This document shows positions 22,661-34,678 of a DNA stretch of 64,000 nucleotides, in pieces (positions within the stretch are counted from its first letter, which is position 1; every line of letters begins with the position of its first letter). The DNA comes from Taiwanofungus camphoratus (lineage: Eukaryota; Basidiomycota; Agaricomycetes; Polyporales; Taiwanofungaceae): NCBI GenBank assembly GCA_003999685.1, contig CP021232.1, positions 558,001 to 622,000 of the forward strand, written 5' to 3'. Below the pieces are notes generated by a model. The model was not told where the DNA came from, made no database searches, and saw nothing but the letters and a program-made list of their open reading frames with translations. The position numbers and the translations under genes were made by a program.

Positions 22661-24127
22661 TAATCTGCTCTGACACATATTTTCCAATATCCTTTCTCCA
22701 AACCAAAGCAGCATTGAAAGATGACATCGGATGACATCGTGTGACACAAGGTACCTACACCATGCTCAGGAGGCTCAACATTCACGTTAAATAGTAAACT
22801 TCCTCTGAAATTTAAGTGGTACCCATCAAGCACACCTCGGCAAGTCAGCCCAATACTCAGGCACTCAGTCGTACGGAATTGAAGTCCTGGTGGCTGTGCC
22901 CGAAGAAGTTAGTAGAACTTAGCAGTTGACAGGATGTACATTCTGGGGCACGATCCAGACGGTCGGGAAGGATACACAATTTGAACGCTGTTCTCATTCT
23001 CCTCCATGCATCCCACCTATCCTTTCAAGGGACCAACATTCTCGATGAGCGACGTCATTCAGGGTGTCACCCGAGTGAATTATGCACTTCGTCGGATTGC
23101 CACCTTCGTTTATAGCGCTAGCCTGTTTCAGCTACCAGGGTTCTTCACCATTGAAATGAATCTGAGCATGCCTTCACCCTTCACTTACACACCATGACAA
23201 CTCGAACAGGGCATGCATACACAATCAAATCGGGCCACTTACACACCATGGTCTGAGTTCGTCAGATATACCGGAAAATTTGGGATGCTTCCTGCACTGA
23301 CCTTGCCCACCTGCATTAACGCATCGTCTCATCCTGTATTCCATTCCTCCGGGTCTCTGGTATGTCAGATAGAGCGGAACCATTGTAGGGGAGACAACGA
23401 GAGCTAGACAGGCCTCCCCAGACGGACCCAGAGACTGGTAGATGGTGAACTGCAGTAACGGAAGTAAATGGCCTTCAAGGGGGCTTCGCCTCTGAGTGCT
23501 TAGACCTGTAAACACAGACCTCGGATAGAAGGCTGTCTGTGTCCGGATCTCACAGATTACAATGTCGCTCCACCGCAGTCTAGCGCTGGACGAGCAGTTA
23601 GTGCTTAGTAGGTCTCTCGGGCCTGAGGGCGATTGCTTTGACGGACGAAGATATTATTCTGTTTTTGGCGATTACGTGCGGGGTTTCTGAGGCCTCAGGC
23701 CTCGAGTTCAATCATAGAACGTCCTTCTGGCGTAGTATAGATCAGTGGCGCATTTTAATGCCCACTATTTGCACATACCGGGGGACACCGCGTGTTAGCA
23801 CAAGTTTGCTTGTTGCGGTATAGAAATGCTCGTTTCATAATCAATTCCAATCACGTCTAAAGTCATTTGCAGAATCCTTTAGTTTGAGAAGGTTGTCTTG
23901 GATGTTCTGTGGCAGTGAAGCGGTGGCCAAGACTCTCGGGAGCTGCCGGCAAACTCGATCGTGACACGGCGCTTAGCTCGTCCCAACTTGAACTAACACG
24001 ACTGTCCTGATCCTGCGAAGGTTGAAGGAATTGTCTACATCGCCTTCGGGAGACTACTCAGGCTGTGGTATGTCACAATTCTCGTATATTATTCGTGTGT
24101 ACCTCACAGGCGTCTCTGACAGCTACT
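22661..24127. other. Intergenic region with dispersed repeat copy 2
   Basis: A minus-strand frame near 22661-22833 could contain the P450 N-terminus but shows no clear membrane anchor. A 14-base direct repeat (acttacacaccatg) occurs near 23183 and 23238. The region 23568-23707 matches the repeat at 13063. Nothing else was recognised. Confidence 0.4.
23568..23707. repeat. Dispersed repeat, copy 2
   Basis: Same orientation as copy 1 at 13063-13205, starting ctccaccgcagtctagcgc. Shared blocks include gttagtgcttag, tctcgggcctgag, acggacgaagatattatt and ggcgattacgtg. Many differences are C/T or G/A transitions. Confidence 0.7.
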
Positions 24128-26584
24128 ATGGCGCGTAAGAAAATAAAGACAAGCAATGTCGTCGCAGAGGGCGGGGAGGAAGACGTGTCTCGGCCTGCAG
24201 CCCCACGTCGGACACTCCGGGGAAGGCGGGGCGGCCTCAAGGACATGCCCAATATGCCTCTCGACATCATTGTTGAAGTGCGTGCACAAAGGGTTCCCAA
24301 AGACAGCTTACTGGATGTCTTCGTTTTCTCGTAGATTTGCGGTTACCTTGAGCCTCGAGACTTGCTCGCACTAGCGAGAACAAGCAGACCGTTTCGAGCG
24401 TTGCTCATGACGCGTGAATCTGCCCATTTGTGGAAAGCTGCGCGGAAAAACTTGGAAGGATTTCCGGGTTGTCCACAACACCTAAGCGAACCCGCATATG
24501 CCAACCTCGCCTTCTCACCTCATTGTCATGTGAGTGCCTAGTCTGATACGAATGTCTATATCCTAAGAAGATATCAAAACATCCAGCTCTGCTTGAAGAA
24601 CAATGTTAAGAGCGTGTTGTGGGACTTCAGTGTCCGGTATTGCAGCACTTGCAAGGAGAAACAGTAAGCTGATCCTATTTGCTTATGTTTAAAATTCTAC
24701 AGTTTTACAGGACTACTGTGTATATTGATCATTTACCCCATCCTTTGTATGCCTATATGAACGACTCCCCGGACTTGCTCAACTATATTCTTGGTAAATA
24801 AGAAAACTGCATATTACCTATTTCGGGCCGTTTCACTAAATTCCTTTGCTTAGATTCTCGGAGGAGCCTTTATCATGTCCCTCAGGTCTCAGCTTTACGA
24901 AGGGACTGGAATAAAGTGAAACAAAACAAGCTGAGAGCTGAACGTTTCATTCAAGACCAGAAGGGGCTTGTCAAACGCATTCACGATGTAAGTAGCCAGG
25001 TTCATAGCCCTTGTTCTCCTAGTCATTGAATATAACCAGCATGCAAATTTATGTAAAAGATGGGCTTATTCGCAAGCCGTCTCTCGTGAGACCGAACTTG
25101 ATGATATCAGAGAGAATCGCTTGCAGGCGTAGGCAGTGAGCCAGGTTTCTTCGATGCGTCAGCTCATTCTATAACAGGATCATATCCCGTCTCCGCGAAT
25201 TAGGATGGCATGAAGACCTTGAGTACTTGAAAAGAGATGACTACGGCCCACTGGCCAACCACGAGCAAGTTCGTCAGCCAAAGAAGCTGACCGATAAAGG
25301 TACATTTCCTGTATCACAACTCGAGACAAACATACTGAATCTATTTAGGCTGGGAAAAGATTCGTGAACAAGTTCTCTGTTTAATGCAAAAAATCAGAGA
25401 TCGCCGCTTGACAGAAGAACGCTATCGAATTCTGCGTAAACGGCTCCAACATCTCTCCCGCATGATGATTGGTCTATACGCGGAAACACGAAGGACGGCT
25501 GCCGACGAGTTTAAGCCTTTCTTCATGGACTTCGCCCTCATGCCAGAGTTTCGAGCTATTGCTGATGCTCCAAGCAATACCAACGTCACCGACACTGATT
25601 TTTTCGCACTTCGCGATCAAATACCAACGTTGACTGAACGCTGGCAGGCCGACATCAAGAATAGGTTAACAAACCTTGTCAGAAAAAATATAAAAGTTGA
25701 CGAGAAAATGGATCCGCTTGACCTTGCTGTTGCATTCTTCCGATGTTGCGATTGCAAAACAGTGCTGCCTTATCCCGAAGTTGTCGCCCATAAGTGTTTC
25801 CGTCCGGACTACATAACAAGCTACCGTGTTCCAGACTTGTATACACGGGTGGCGCTCAGCATTGCAGGGGCTTGGAGCTGGTCTTTCGATAATTTGGAAG
25901 TCAGAGGTACCCTGCAGTGGGTTGAGAAGATTGTCCGGGCATGCGGTAAAGATCCTAGTTCAACGACCCGGGGGGAGATGGATGATATGAATGTTCGCCT
26001 CTCTCGGACATCCTATGCAATTGGGATTAAAAGCATTGTGAGTTGGCGCACTGCGGCAAGTAAAATTCCTTGTCTTGGTATTCATGTATGCTGAACGCTG
26101 TTTCAGGCGGAAGATCGATGGATACCTTGTCACAGGATAAACGAACGAGTATGGGAGGTTGTCAGTGAAGACGAAAGGGACAAGGCAAAGGAACTCGAAA
26201 CAAATTATCACAAGAGATATCCCAAAGAGCCGAAGAATGATTATTTCTGGTGTTGTTCACTCTGTACTGCACGTGGTGGCCGATTTTTGAGTATTGTCAG
26301 AGTTAAGGAGCACCTACGAAGAGTGTATGTATCACTGCTGCCTATGTTCTGCTATCATTTGACACAGCCATAGACATTCGATCGAGAACGCAAGTGAAGA
26401 AGACGGAGATATGTATCTTCATCCCCTCGCTGAACGAACATGTCCAACAGAGGTGTTACTTTTTCCCGACACACTTCAAGATGATGACCTCAGGAATTAT
26501 GAGCAAGAGAAGCTGTGGCTGACAGAAGGACGCGCATGTTTCTATAAGTTCCCCCCTAAGGATGTCACCGCCGCCGTTGATTGA
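24128..26584 (+). CDS. F-box protein with Cys-rich C-terminal part
   Basis: Multi-exon gene starting MARKKIKTSNVVAEGGEED with a basic, Arg-rich N-terminus. The F-box spans an intron: MPLDIIVE then ICGYLEPRDLLALARTSRPF, then RALLM. F-box proteins link substrates to SCF ubiquitin ligases through Skp1. Downstream exons are long and charged (for example ALRRDWNKVKQNKLRAERFI), with CxxC-type pairs: YCSTCKEKQ, RCCDCKTVLPYP and CCSLCTARGGRF, which could bind zinc. The C-terminal exon ends PPKDVTAAVD with the stop at 26582-26584. F-box proteins of this build are numerous in agaricomycetes and their substrates are mostly unknown. The earlier in-frame start codon at 24065 is GTG, so ATG at 24128 is taken as the start. 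Confidence 0.82.
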
Positions 26585-27264
26585 ATATTACCTCTTCCTG
26601 TAGTATTTTAGATGTACCCCTACTGTGCTCTGATGCACATACTCTAATCGTCAATAATCCAATAGTTTAGCTTTATGCATTCTTCGCTATTCTGGGTTTT
26701 ACAAGCGAGATCACTAACTTTGCGAAGGGAGTGTTCCATGATCATGAGCTGTTTGTGGCTCTCATGATTTGTGTGAGGCAACCTAAGGTGCGGTCCAGCA
26801 GGGTGATGGTGATAGTGATGGTGATGGATTGATGGATTGAAGTGGATTATTGAGGAAGCTGGTACGACATCGTCTGTCTGTGAACAAATGAGAAAACATA
26901 TATAGTAATCAGAAGATGGTCACCGAAGTTTTAATGTGAAAACTAGTCAGTCTATCAGGCGACTGCATCAGACACCCCGTCCCCATCTTCCAGTTGTGAG
27001 AGATTGATCATTGGCATCCCATAAATGAACAACTGCTGAGCCATGTTGAGCTTGCGTTATGTTTCGGCGTGAGCCTCAGAGCTCAATCTGTCGAATATCT
27101 CAGCGCTTGACTGACTCATGAGCAGAAGTCCGGCTTTCTCTGTCAAGCCCGTCTAGATCTATTCCCCACATGTTTTATCACGGGCTACTTCCGAGGGAAA
27201 CACGATTTAAACTCCCTAAAGTTGTTCTGATACCGGCGTAGTACTAGTAGTGAGTAAAGCTTGC
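26585..27264. other. Intergenic region with a short tandem repeat
   Basis: Contains a degenerate GGTGAT/GATTGATG tandem tract at about 26803-26845. Otherwise nothing recognised. It should hold the promoter of the decarboxylase gene. Confidence 0.4.
26803..26845. repeat. Degenerate GATGGT/GATTGATG microsatellite
   Basis: Units read ggtgatggtgatagtgatgg and then tgatggattgatggattgaa: a hexamer-based run followed by an octamer-like one. Confidence 0.65.
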
Positions 27265-29362
27265 ATGGACATCGAAGAGTAAGCCAGATTAAACTGCATT
27301 GTCGGCGATATCTCGCTCTCGTACTGACTATGCATGGGCTCCTCGCTGAACAGATTTCGCAAGGCAGGCTATCAGGCCATCGACAGGATATGTGATTACT
27401 ACTATTCCTTGAGCCAGCGCCCAGTAATCCCTCCTGTTCAACCGGGGTTTCTTCTCAAGTCCCTCCCAGGTATATCTACCAGTGTTCTATACGCTTCACG
27501 AAGTTGTTAATACGAATATACCGACAGACAGTCCACCCGAAGTAGGAGAGGACTTTGGTGCAATCGCAGATGACTACCAGAAACTCATTCTACCGGGTAC
27601 TCTTCTTTTAATTGCATATTGGCCTATCAAGTCTAACACGCTGAAGGTCTCACTCACTGGCAACATCCTTCCTTCTTCGCATACTTTCCTACGGCGGCCA
27701 CCTTCGAGGGAATGCTTGCTGACCTCTATGCAAGCAGCACGTCCAATCCTGGATTCAATGTAAGGGTGTTCCCGCGCTTTGCAGAAAATTGGGGATGTAC
27801 TTGATTCTGAATCGCGCTATAGTGGTTGAGCAGCCCATCTTGCACGGAACTAGAAATGGTCGTGATGGATTGGTCTGCGAAGCTTCTTGGTCTGGGAGAG
27901 CATTTCCTCAACAGCTCAGTAAAGGGAGGCGGGGTTATGCAGGTTGGTGGATCACCTCAATTTTCTTCACATAGAGTGCTCCATTTTCCCGCTTCCGTGG
28001 TTTTCCTGTACTAGACGACGTCCTCCGACTCGGCTCTCGTCGTCACCGTTGCCGCCCGCTCGCTCTACACGCGCATGCACCCCAAAACGAAGTTGGAGGA
28101 CCTTGTTGTGTACGTGACCAGCCAGACGCACTCCCTTGGAGTGAAGGCTAGCCTTGTGCTCGGGCTCGAGTGTCGTATCCTGGAAGTGCGCGCGGAGGAC
28201 GGGTTTGCGCTGCGAGGGGAGACTCTCAAGGCAGCACTGGTGGAGGACGAGACGAAGGGAAGGCAGCCGTTCATATTGAGTGAGTGTTCTTTGGTCGCCC
28301 TTTATTCGATCTTATATACGTTTCCAGTTGCGACTGTTGGCACAACTTCTTCGGGTGCAATCGATCGGTTGGATGAGGTGGGCGAAGTTTGTACGTGGGA
28401 CCATATATCAGCCCAACTCAGTAAACCTGATGGAGTGTGATAGTGAGGGATTATCCGTCTCTGTGGGTGCACGTAGACGCTGCATGGGCGGGTGTCACAC
28501 TATCGTGCCCAGAATATCGTGAAATCGCACAGCTTGACAATGTTAACAAGTATGCCTCTTCCTTTGGCACTAATTTTCATAAGGTATGGTAGGCCTCGTG
28601 CTATTTCTTGTCGTGACTGATACTAGCGCCTGTCGATAGTGGGGTTTAGTGAATTTCGACGCTGCTTTGCTGTGGGTAAGGAGCCGCAAGGACCTTACGG
28701 ATGCGCTGGATGTGACTCCTGAGTTTCTGAGAACGAAGCATAGCGATGCTGGTACGTGTGATATTCAGACTTCTCAAGTGGTTCGGCATTATACATTTTC
28801 TATCCACCCTCTTCATGACAAAGGCACTGTCTTCGACTATCGCAATTGGCAACTTGGCCTTGGGCGGCGGTTCCGCTCGTTGAAGGTCTGGTTTGTATTA
28901 CGGAGCTATGGCATCAGCGGTTTCCAGAAATACATTCGTCAGGTAGGCCAGAGAGGGTCAGATGCTAATATGCACACGCTGAAGCGTATCTGTCATCCAC
29001 AGTGTATTGAACTCAATCAATACTTCGCGTCTCTCGTTCGGTCTTCGCCTGTCTTTTCGCTCGTGACCCGGCCTTCCTTCGCATTGACAGTCTTCCGTAT
29101 AACGCTTGAGAGCGCCATCCCGGATACGCACGCACTTGACGAGCAGGCGCTGAATGATCTCAACCGCACCTTCTACGCGCGCCTCAGCGCACGGCGGGAT
29201 ATTATGTTGACACAGACGATGTTAAATGGCACCTTTTGTGTGCGATTCGCGGTGGGTGCCGCGCGGACGCGGAAAGAAGATGTAGACAAAGCGTGGGGCC
29301 TGTTACAGGAGGAGGCGGGGGTTGTCATAGAAGATTGGAAACGAGCGCTGAAGAGTGACTAA
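27265..29362 (+). CDS. Group II PLP decarboxylase, aromatic-L-amino-acid decarboxylase type
   Basis: Likely decarboxylates tyrosine, tryptophan or DOPA to the amine in the cytosol. I place the start in a 14-nt exon (27265-27278, MDIE + GA). Joining it to 27355 gives [20 protein letters not shown], the canonical family N-terminus. Then [52 protein letters not shown] (the residue stacking on PLP), [20 protein letters not shown] and [10 protein letters not shown] (Asp contacting the PLP pyridine N). The Schiff-base lysine is in FGTNFHK, and the next codon, W, lies beyond an intron (28584-28639). The C-terminal domain has [17 protein letters not shown] and [18 protein letters not shown], with the stop at 29360-29362. 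All key residues are present. Substrate choice cannot be read by eye. Confidence 0.9.
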
Positions 29363-29497
29363 CATTTGTATTTCCTTGAATGTTTCGAGGGTGAGCGTAT
29401 ACTATGTGGTTTAAATATAGCCCTAAAATAGGGTTGGGAGCACTGCCCACTTGCCCACTCTGGGCTATGCTCATAACGAATTGATACTCTGTCCGTC

Positions 29498-31132
29498 ATG
29501 TCTCCTAGTGATCTTGTCTCTAGCCCCAATGCAAAGACTAAGAATAAGGAAAAAGAGAAGAAAGCGAAGGCTGTAAACAAGTCGCAAGCTGAACGGTTGA
29601 AGACAGTCGTACGCAGATTGCCTCCAAACTTGCCGGAAGATGTCTTCTGGCAGAGTGTGCAGAAATGGGTCACAGAAGAGACAATTCAGTGGAAGGCGTA
29701 CTATCAAGGCAAGTTCAGGAAGCGGTGAGTCCCGTTGCTCGTGCCAACGAACTACAATATCGAGACAGAAAGCTAGATTGAACAAGGAGAATATACCTTC
29801 GCGTGCGTACATTGCGTTCAAAGACGAGGAGCTTCTTGCAGTCTTTAGCCGAGAATATGACGGCCATCTGTTCAGAGATAAAGCAGGTACGTCCTGCTCG
29901 ACGATGTGTCCTATGGCTAACTTATCGGCCCGGCATGTTCCAGGAAATGAATCTATCGCTGTCGTGGAGTTCGCCCCTTTTCAGAAGATCCCGTCCGACA
30001 AGAAGAAAGTGGACAGCAGGATGGGTACAATCGAGAAAGGTGTGTAAGCATTCCGTTCATGACAGTCCGAAGGCTGAACATTACAAGATGAGGACTATAT
30101 ATCCTTCTTACAGTCACTCAAGGATGCGTCAACCAAGCCTGGGGATGCAGACAATTTGGAATCACTCAGTGTGTCTCGTCGTTTTATTGCCTTAGCACAT
30201 TCTCATGAGATATCTCAGTTGCTGCAGCACAGCCACCCCCGCAGCCTACAACGACGCCCTTGCTTGAAGCTCTGAAAGCTGAGAAGTCTGCGCAGAAAGA
30301 TAAAGAAGCTATCCTGCGCAATCATGCACACTATAAGGATCAATCGAACGCTCCCGGCGCGAGTTCGAGCAAGAAAGATGACGGGAAGAAGAAAGGCGGC
30401 GCTGCAGTAGCGGCCGCTCAGAAGCCTACAGAACCCCAAGTGAGCAAGAAGGCGGCTAAAAAGGCGGCTGCAGCAGCCAAAGCGGCCCAGCAACAGCAAA
30501 CGCAACAAGCCCCTCCTGCTAACCTGCCTGCCAAGCCTGCAGCAGGAGCTCCGGCACCAAAGCAAGCACAGTCTACGGCTGTTCCCAAGACACCCCGTCC
30601 TCCACGCGAGAGACAACAGCCCAAGCCTGCTGCAGGGCCACCTGTACCTGCTAATCTCGCCGCTCCTGCCCTAATGCCGAGTGGAGATCAGCTTGTCTCT
30701 GGCCCAGCTGAAGTCGCACAGCCCGCTCGACGCAATCGTCCCATGCTCGGGCTTGCATCGCGGCAGTTCGAGGCGGCGCTGAGCGAAGCAGGCGTGGAGC
30801 GTAGGGCGAGGAGGGAGAAGGAGAGGGAGAAAGAGCGCGCGGCGCCCGGTGATAACCATTCAAATGGAGGCGACTCCCCTGCGAAGGGGAAGGCGAAAGA
30901 CGAGAAACGATCTGGAGCAGCAAGTGCACCTCGTCCCCCGCCCCCGCCGATGATTCTGCAACGGGATGGCCAGCAGCAGGCACCCAAGGTACTCGCACGC
31001 CAGGGTGATGGGGGACCGACGACGGCGCAACCAGACCTTCTGGCATTAGAGGACAATACCAGTGGAGGCAGAGGGGGCGGGAGGATAAGGGGCAGGGGTA
31101 GAGGACGTGGAGGGATGAGAGGCGGAGGTTGA
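29498..31132 (+). CDS. UPF3: UPF3 (Smg4/UPF3 domain) nonsense-mediated decay factor
   Basis: The Smg4/UPF3 RRM-like domain is split over several exons: KTVVRRLPPNLPEDVFWQSV, then YYQGKFRKR, LNKENIPSRAYIAFKDEELL, FSREYDGHLFRDKAGNES and VVEFAPFQKIPSDKKKVD. This fold binds UPF2 and the exon-junction complex to mark transcripts with premature stops. A long low-complexity tail follows, rich in Lys/Ala/Gln/Pro (SKKAAKKAAAAAKAAQQQQ) and with a charged helical patch (RRARREKEREKERAA). It ends in an RGG-type RNA-binding tail (GGRGGGRIRGRGRGRGG). Start ATG at 29498, stop at 31130-31132. The gene is 136 bp after the decarboxylase stop, on the same strand. Confidence 0.88.
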
Positions 31133-31825
31133 TTGCTTAGCTCTTTTGCATATCGGTAAAAGTTCCACGCTCTAGCAATATCTCATCGTTCACAATGACT
31201 TACCGTATTTTTTCCAGTTGCACCAGCAAGCCGATATTCGTCAGCGGGCTAGTGTCCTTGACAGAATTTTTCTGAAGCAGAATTAGTCATATGTGACCTG
31301 GCACGATCTGCATGGCACGTTCTTCGACCCTTTGTCTCGGTTGACCGAAGTTTCCTATGAAGCAGAGATACTACTTCCCTCATACCTTTTCTGGGTCACA
31401 ATCTAGACAGAACACAACTGCCGACGTCTTCCCGATTGTCTACAGACGGTGATGGTTCGTAGAGTCATCCTTTGTCATAAATTGTATTCTTTGTCGACGT
31501 TATTTTCCCACTTTCCTGCACGTTATCTCTGTACTGTTGATCGACGAAACCAAAGTCATGGACCATGACGAGAGCGTTGCCTTTGCATACCCATTGCTGA
31601 GGTGATTCGAGCGTATACTAGGGAACTACAAACGCGTCTTGCAGTTATTTCAGCAAAGTCAAATACCCCACTGATGAACATGTCCTATTTTCGAAGACAT
31701 GAATCTCATCTAGCAAAATTAAGAGGAACATTCCTCGATGGTCATATAGATAGTACACCTGTCCACTACGGATCACATATAAATAGAGTACAGACTTCTC
31801 GCAAGAGGCAGGGAACCGCAAGACG
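31133..31825. other. Intergenic region between convergent UPF3 and SYF2
   Basis: About 0.7 kb of A/T-rich sequence with no supported gene, likely two 3' UTRs. Confidence 0.45.
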
Positions 31826-33057
31826 TTATAGTGCCGTCCCCCGCTCGAAGCTGGCGCGGATCTCTGCAGTGTACTTATCATAGTACCGCGCAATCTGAGC
31901 ATTGACGACAAATTGAGTGAATAGAACAACTGATCCAAATAAACTCTCACTGACCTTCTTATTGAATACCCGGTTCCGCTCGTTGATATAGGTGATATCG
32001 CCCTCATCTTCGTTGTTCCTCTTTCTTGAGAACTTGCTCTTCTTATCAATGCTATCCGAAAGTTCAGCTTCGGACAACGGATAGAAACAGATGAATGACA
32101 TACTCTCGGTTGATTTTACTGACGACTCGGTCAATAGCTTCTTCGCTTGGCTTGTTGTCCGCGTAAAGCAAGCTGTTAGCGTCGCGATACAAATTCTCTG
32201 CCGCAAGCCGTCGCTGTTCACTCGTGGGCATGATCTATGTATCAATGTCGAGTATGTCATTGAGAAGCTTCACTCCGACATATCAGGTACTACATACCTG
32301 CAAGGACGAGCCGGCTTTGGGGTCGAAGTTGTTGAGGGCAGAGGAGCTCTTACCTGGTTTTACCAATGTGCCAGGTGCAAGCCCCATTGCGATCTCCTTC
32401 TGTTTGTTGTACGCAACCAAATCAGGTTGGATCAAGTCGAGGTCTTTTTTGTATCTTCTTCGCGCAGCATCGGCATCGTCTGTCACATACACAGGGCGTC
32501 AGAATGCATCCGTCTGCGACGGTGAGTACACGAGCCACTGTCGCATTTCGCAACAACAGACGTACTGTGGAACTCGAAATCTGCTCTCCGCGCCTTCCGC
32601 GCTTTCTTCTTCTCCCACTCATCGTTCTCCTCTATTGTCCACTCCCAGTTCTTCTGCCGCTCAACGTCCTCTCCCCGCTCTTCTGCGTCGGCTTTCTGCC
32701 GGAGGACCTCTGCAAGCTTGCGATGTCGCTCTAAGCGAGCAGCGTCCCGTGCAGTGATCTTCGCCTTTGCGCTCTCTTCAATGACGGAAGCACGATTGGC
32801 CAGATGGGAAGAACGCTATAACACAGTCGAATGTGAACGCGGGGAGAGCGGATGGAAAAGCGGACACGCACCATCTTCATCCTTAGCTTCTCCATCTTTG
32901 CCTTCCGCTCTTCCAGAGTCATCTTGCTGTCGCCTGCATTACTGTCCTCCGCCTGAAGTTCATCCTCTGTGCCAGACATCTTCTCGACGAACTCCTCCGC
33001 GGCTTCAGAAAGGTTGTGGAGAGTACTGCTTTCCGCTTCTGATGGTCTTTCGGACAT
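31826..33057 (-). CDS. SYF2: Pre-mRNA-splicing factor SYF2
   Basis: Member of the Prp19/NTC complex in the spliceosome. N-terminal MSERPSEAESSTLHNLSEAA, with EERKAKMEKLRMKM, then the helical segment ASVIEESAKAKITARDAARL, RHRKLAEVLRQKADAEER and EWTIEENDEWEKKKARKARR. The SYF2 domain continues with YKKDLDLIQPDLVAYNKQKE, the hallmark DKKSKFSRKRNNEDEGDITY, INERNRVFNKK and, after one more intron, YYDKYTAEIRASFERGTAL. The stop is at 31826-31828. The FSRRR-x-(N/E)DxDxxYINERN and (K/R)YT-x-EI-(K/R) blocks are diagnostic of the family. Length is normal for fungi. Confidence 0.92.
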
Positions 33058-34678
33058 ATTGACAGCGAGGAGTTTGATAATTGTAGGCGACAGTTCTGAA
33101 GCATGTACTAGTAATAAGCCTTCAATAGTGAATCCAATTCAAGTTGGCTTGCAGTGTTTACATAATGGCGCCACCACCCAATTGGGAAATTGTGAGATCG
33201 GGTAGCCGCCATGATAATGACCTTCTGTCCTGGCCATTCCAACTGTAAGTTGGTCTTGCGTGGGATGTCAATTTTAGGTTTATTCCTGTGTTCCTGGACC
33301 TCCTTATGCGTGTCGGCCTTGAAATTCTTGTAAGCATCTACTGGGGCCTGAATCATTGTTCGAGGTGGCATCAAATTCGAGTTACGTCCAGGGAAGTAAT
33401 TAAAATATACAATATATACACTTTCTTATTGAGGATGAGGGCATTGTTCCTACTGCTCATATATGTCAAAGTCTAAAGCTCAAATAACACATCACTGCAC
33501 CCCTCTGGAACGGCTAGTCTGCAACATGATTTGTACTAGAAAGCAAGGATGACTTTGACTGTTGTACATGTTCAGAAGCATCTCAACAACTTCTATCCCT
33601 GCTTTACTCGCCTGGTACCTTCTTTCTGGGTAGCGTACATGTCACCTTCAATTACAAAGGACCAGTGAAGTGCATTACCCTTTTCCATTGATGGACAATG
33701 AGGGACTCTCAGATCTCAATTCTCAACAGGGATTCTAATCGTTAACAAAAGCTATAGCTATTAGGAAGTGCACCACAAACAGGTCAACCAACAAGTTGAA
33801 CTGTGATCTTCAGGGTACAATTCGGAGTGGTATCTCATCTGCTTATGGGTATGTGCTCCTCTCGGCCGTTCAGACATGAGTCGTAGCGTGCGGTCCCTCG
33901 TCACTCTCTGTAAAAAACGATAGTCAACCTAGTCACAAACCTAGTCCCCAAATTGCGCCAATGGACTAACTAGTCATTTTTCTTGAATGCCGCTGTCCAA
34001 ATTTGGAGAAAATAGTCACGCATCAGTCAAGGTGTAGTCGATTCAAGCGACTAATACGTGACTATGCTCCCTGATATAGTCACCATAATAGTCACCTGGC
34101 GCAATTTGGGGACTACGGTTGACTGTCCTTTTCTACAGAGCGTCACTTGGCGATTTACATTTCTGCTGATGCGACACCTACCCAGAATCCCGATTCGTCA
34201 GGCGTTGCGGCTCTGAGAAGACCTGGAGGACGAAGCGAGCGGGTGTCAGATTGTCGACGCTAAAAAAATACTTTTTGTCGTAACACATGTTTCCTCTACT
34301 TACGCAATGCGCAACAGATTCAGAGCTGAGCGCTGAAAGTCAGTATATCCGCCGTGGCCAAGGTATTTCTGGCAGAGATCTTCAAGTCTGGATAGAGCAG
34401 AATTTCCGGCAAAATAGAGTGATGCTTCCCGTATTTCGTATTTTCCCGGAGCTGGCGACTGACGAAATAGCCAAAGGAGGCAGGAGGTCAGACAATCTGA
34501 TCGAGAGACGTTCAAGCTCCGATTACCCGGACCAGGGACATATTATTTCTACCTCTTGTTCTGCGACAACAACAACACTCCCGTTGCCAGCTCTGTGTTC
34601 GCACTTTCGTCGCTCACCAGCGCATCCTTCCACTCTCTCAACTCTACTCTCTTTTTCTTCTGAAACAAGATATTGAAA
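33058..34678. other. Intergenic region with a MITE-like element
   Basis: Contains an 88-codon minus-strand frame (33108-33374: MMPPRTMIQAPVDAYKNFKA...) that could be an exon of a small gene but matches nothing I know. The MITE-like element is at 33906-34140. The last part should be the promoter of the GPI-anchored protein gene, with CT-rich tracts just before its start. Confidence 0.4.
33906..34140. mobile_element. 235-bp MITE-like element with 7-bp target duplication
   Basis: Left end ctctgtaaaaaacgatagtc, right end gactgtccttttctacagag. The arms pair over about 45 bp, including the perfect inner block agtccccaaattgcgcca against its reverse complement. The left arm has an extra 12 bp (tagtcacaaacc) that looks like a local duplication. 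Flanks are cgtcact on both sides (33899-33905 and 34141-34147). The interior is packed with tagtca/tgacta units in both orientations. A 7-8 bp duplication fits the hAT superfamily best. No coding capacity, so non-autonomous. Confidence 0.85.

Noticed and set aside
30418-30624. Minus-strand Cys/Ala/Gly-rich frame
   Set aside because: It is an antisense shadow of the low-complexity Lys/Ala/Gln tail of UPF3.
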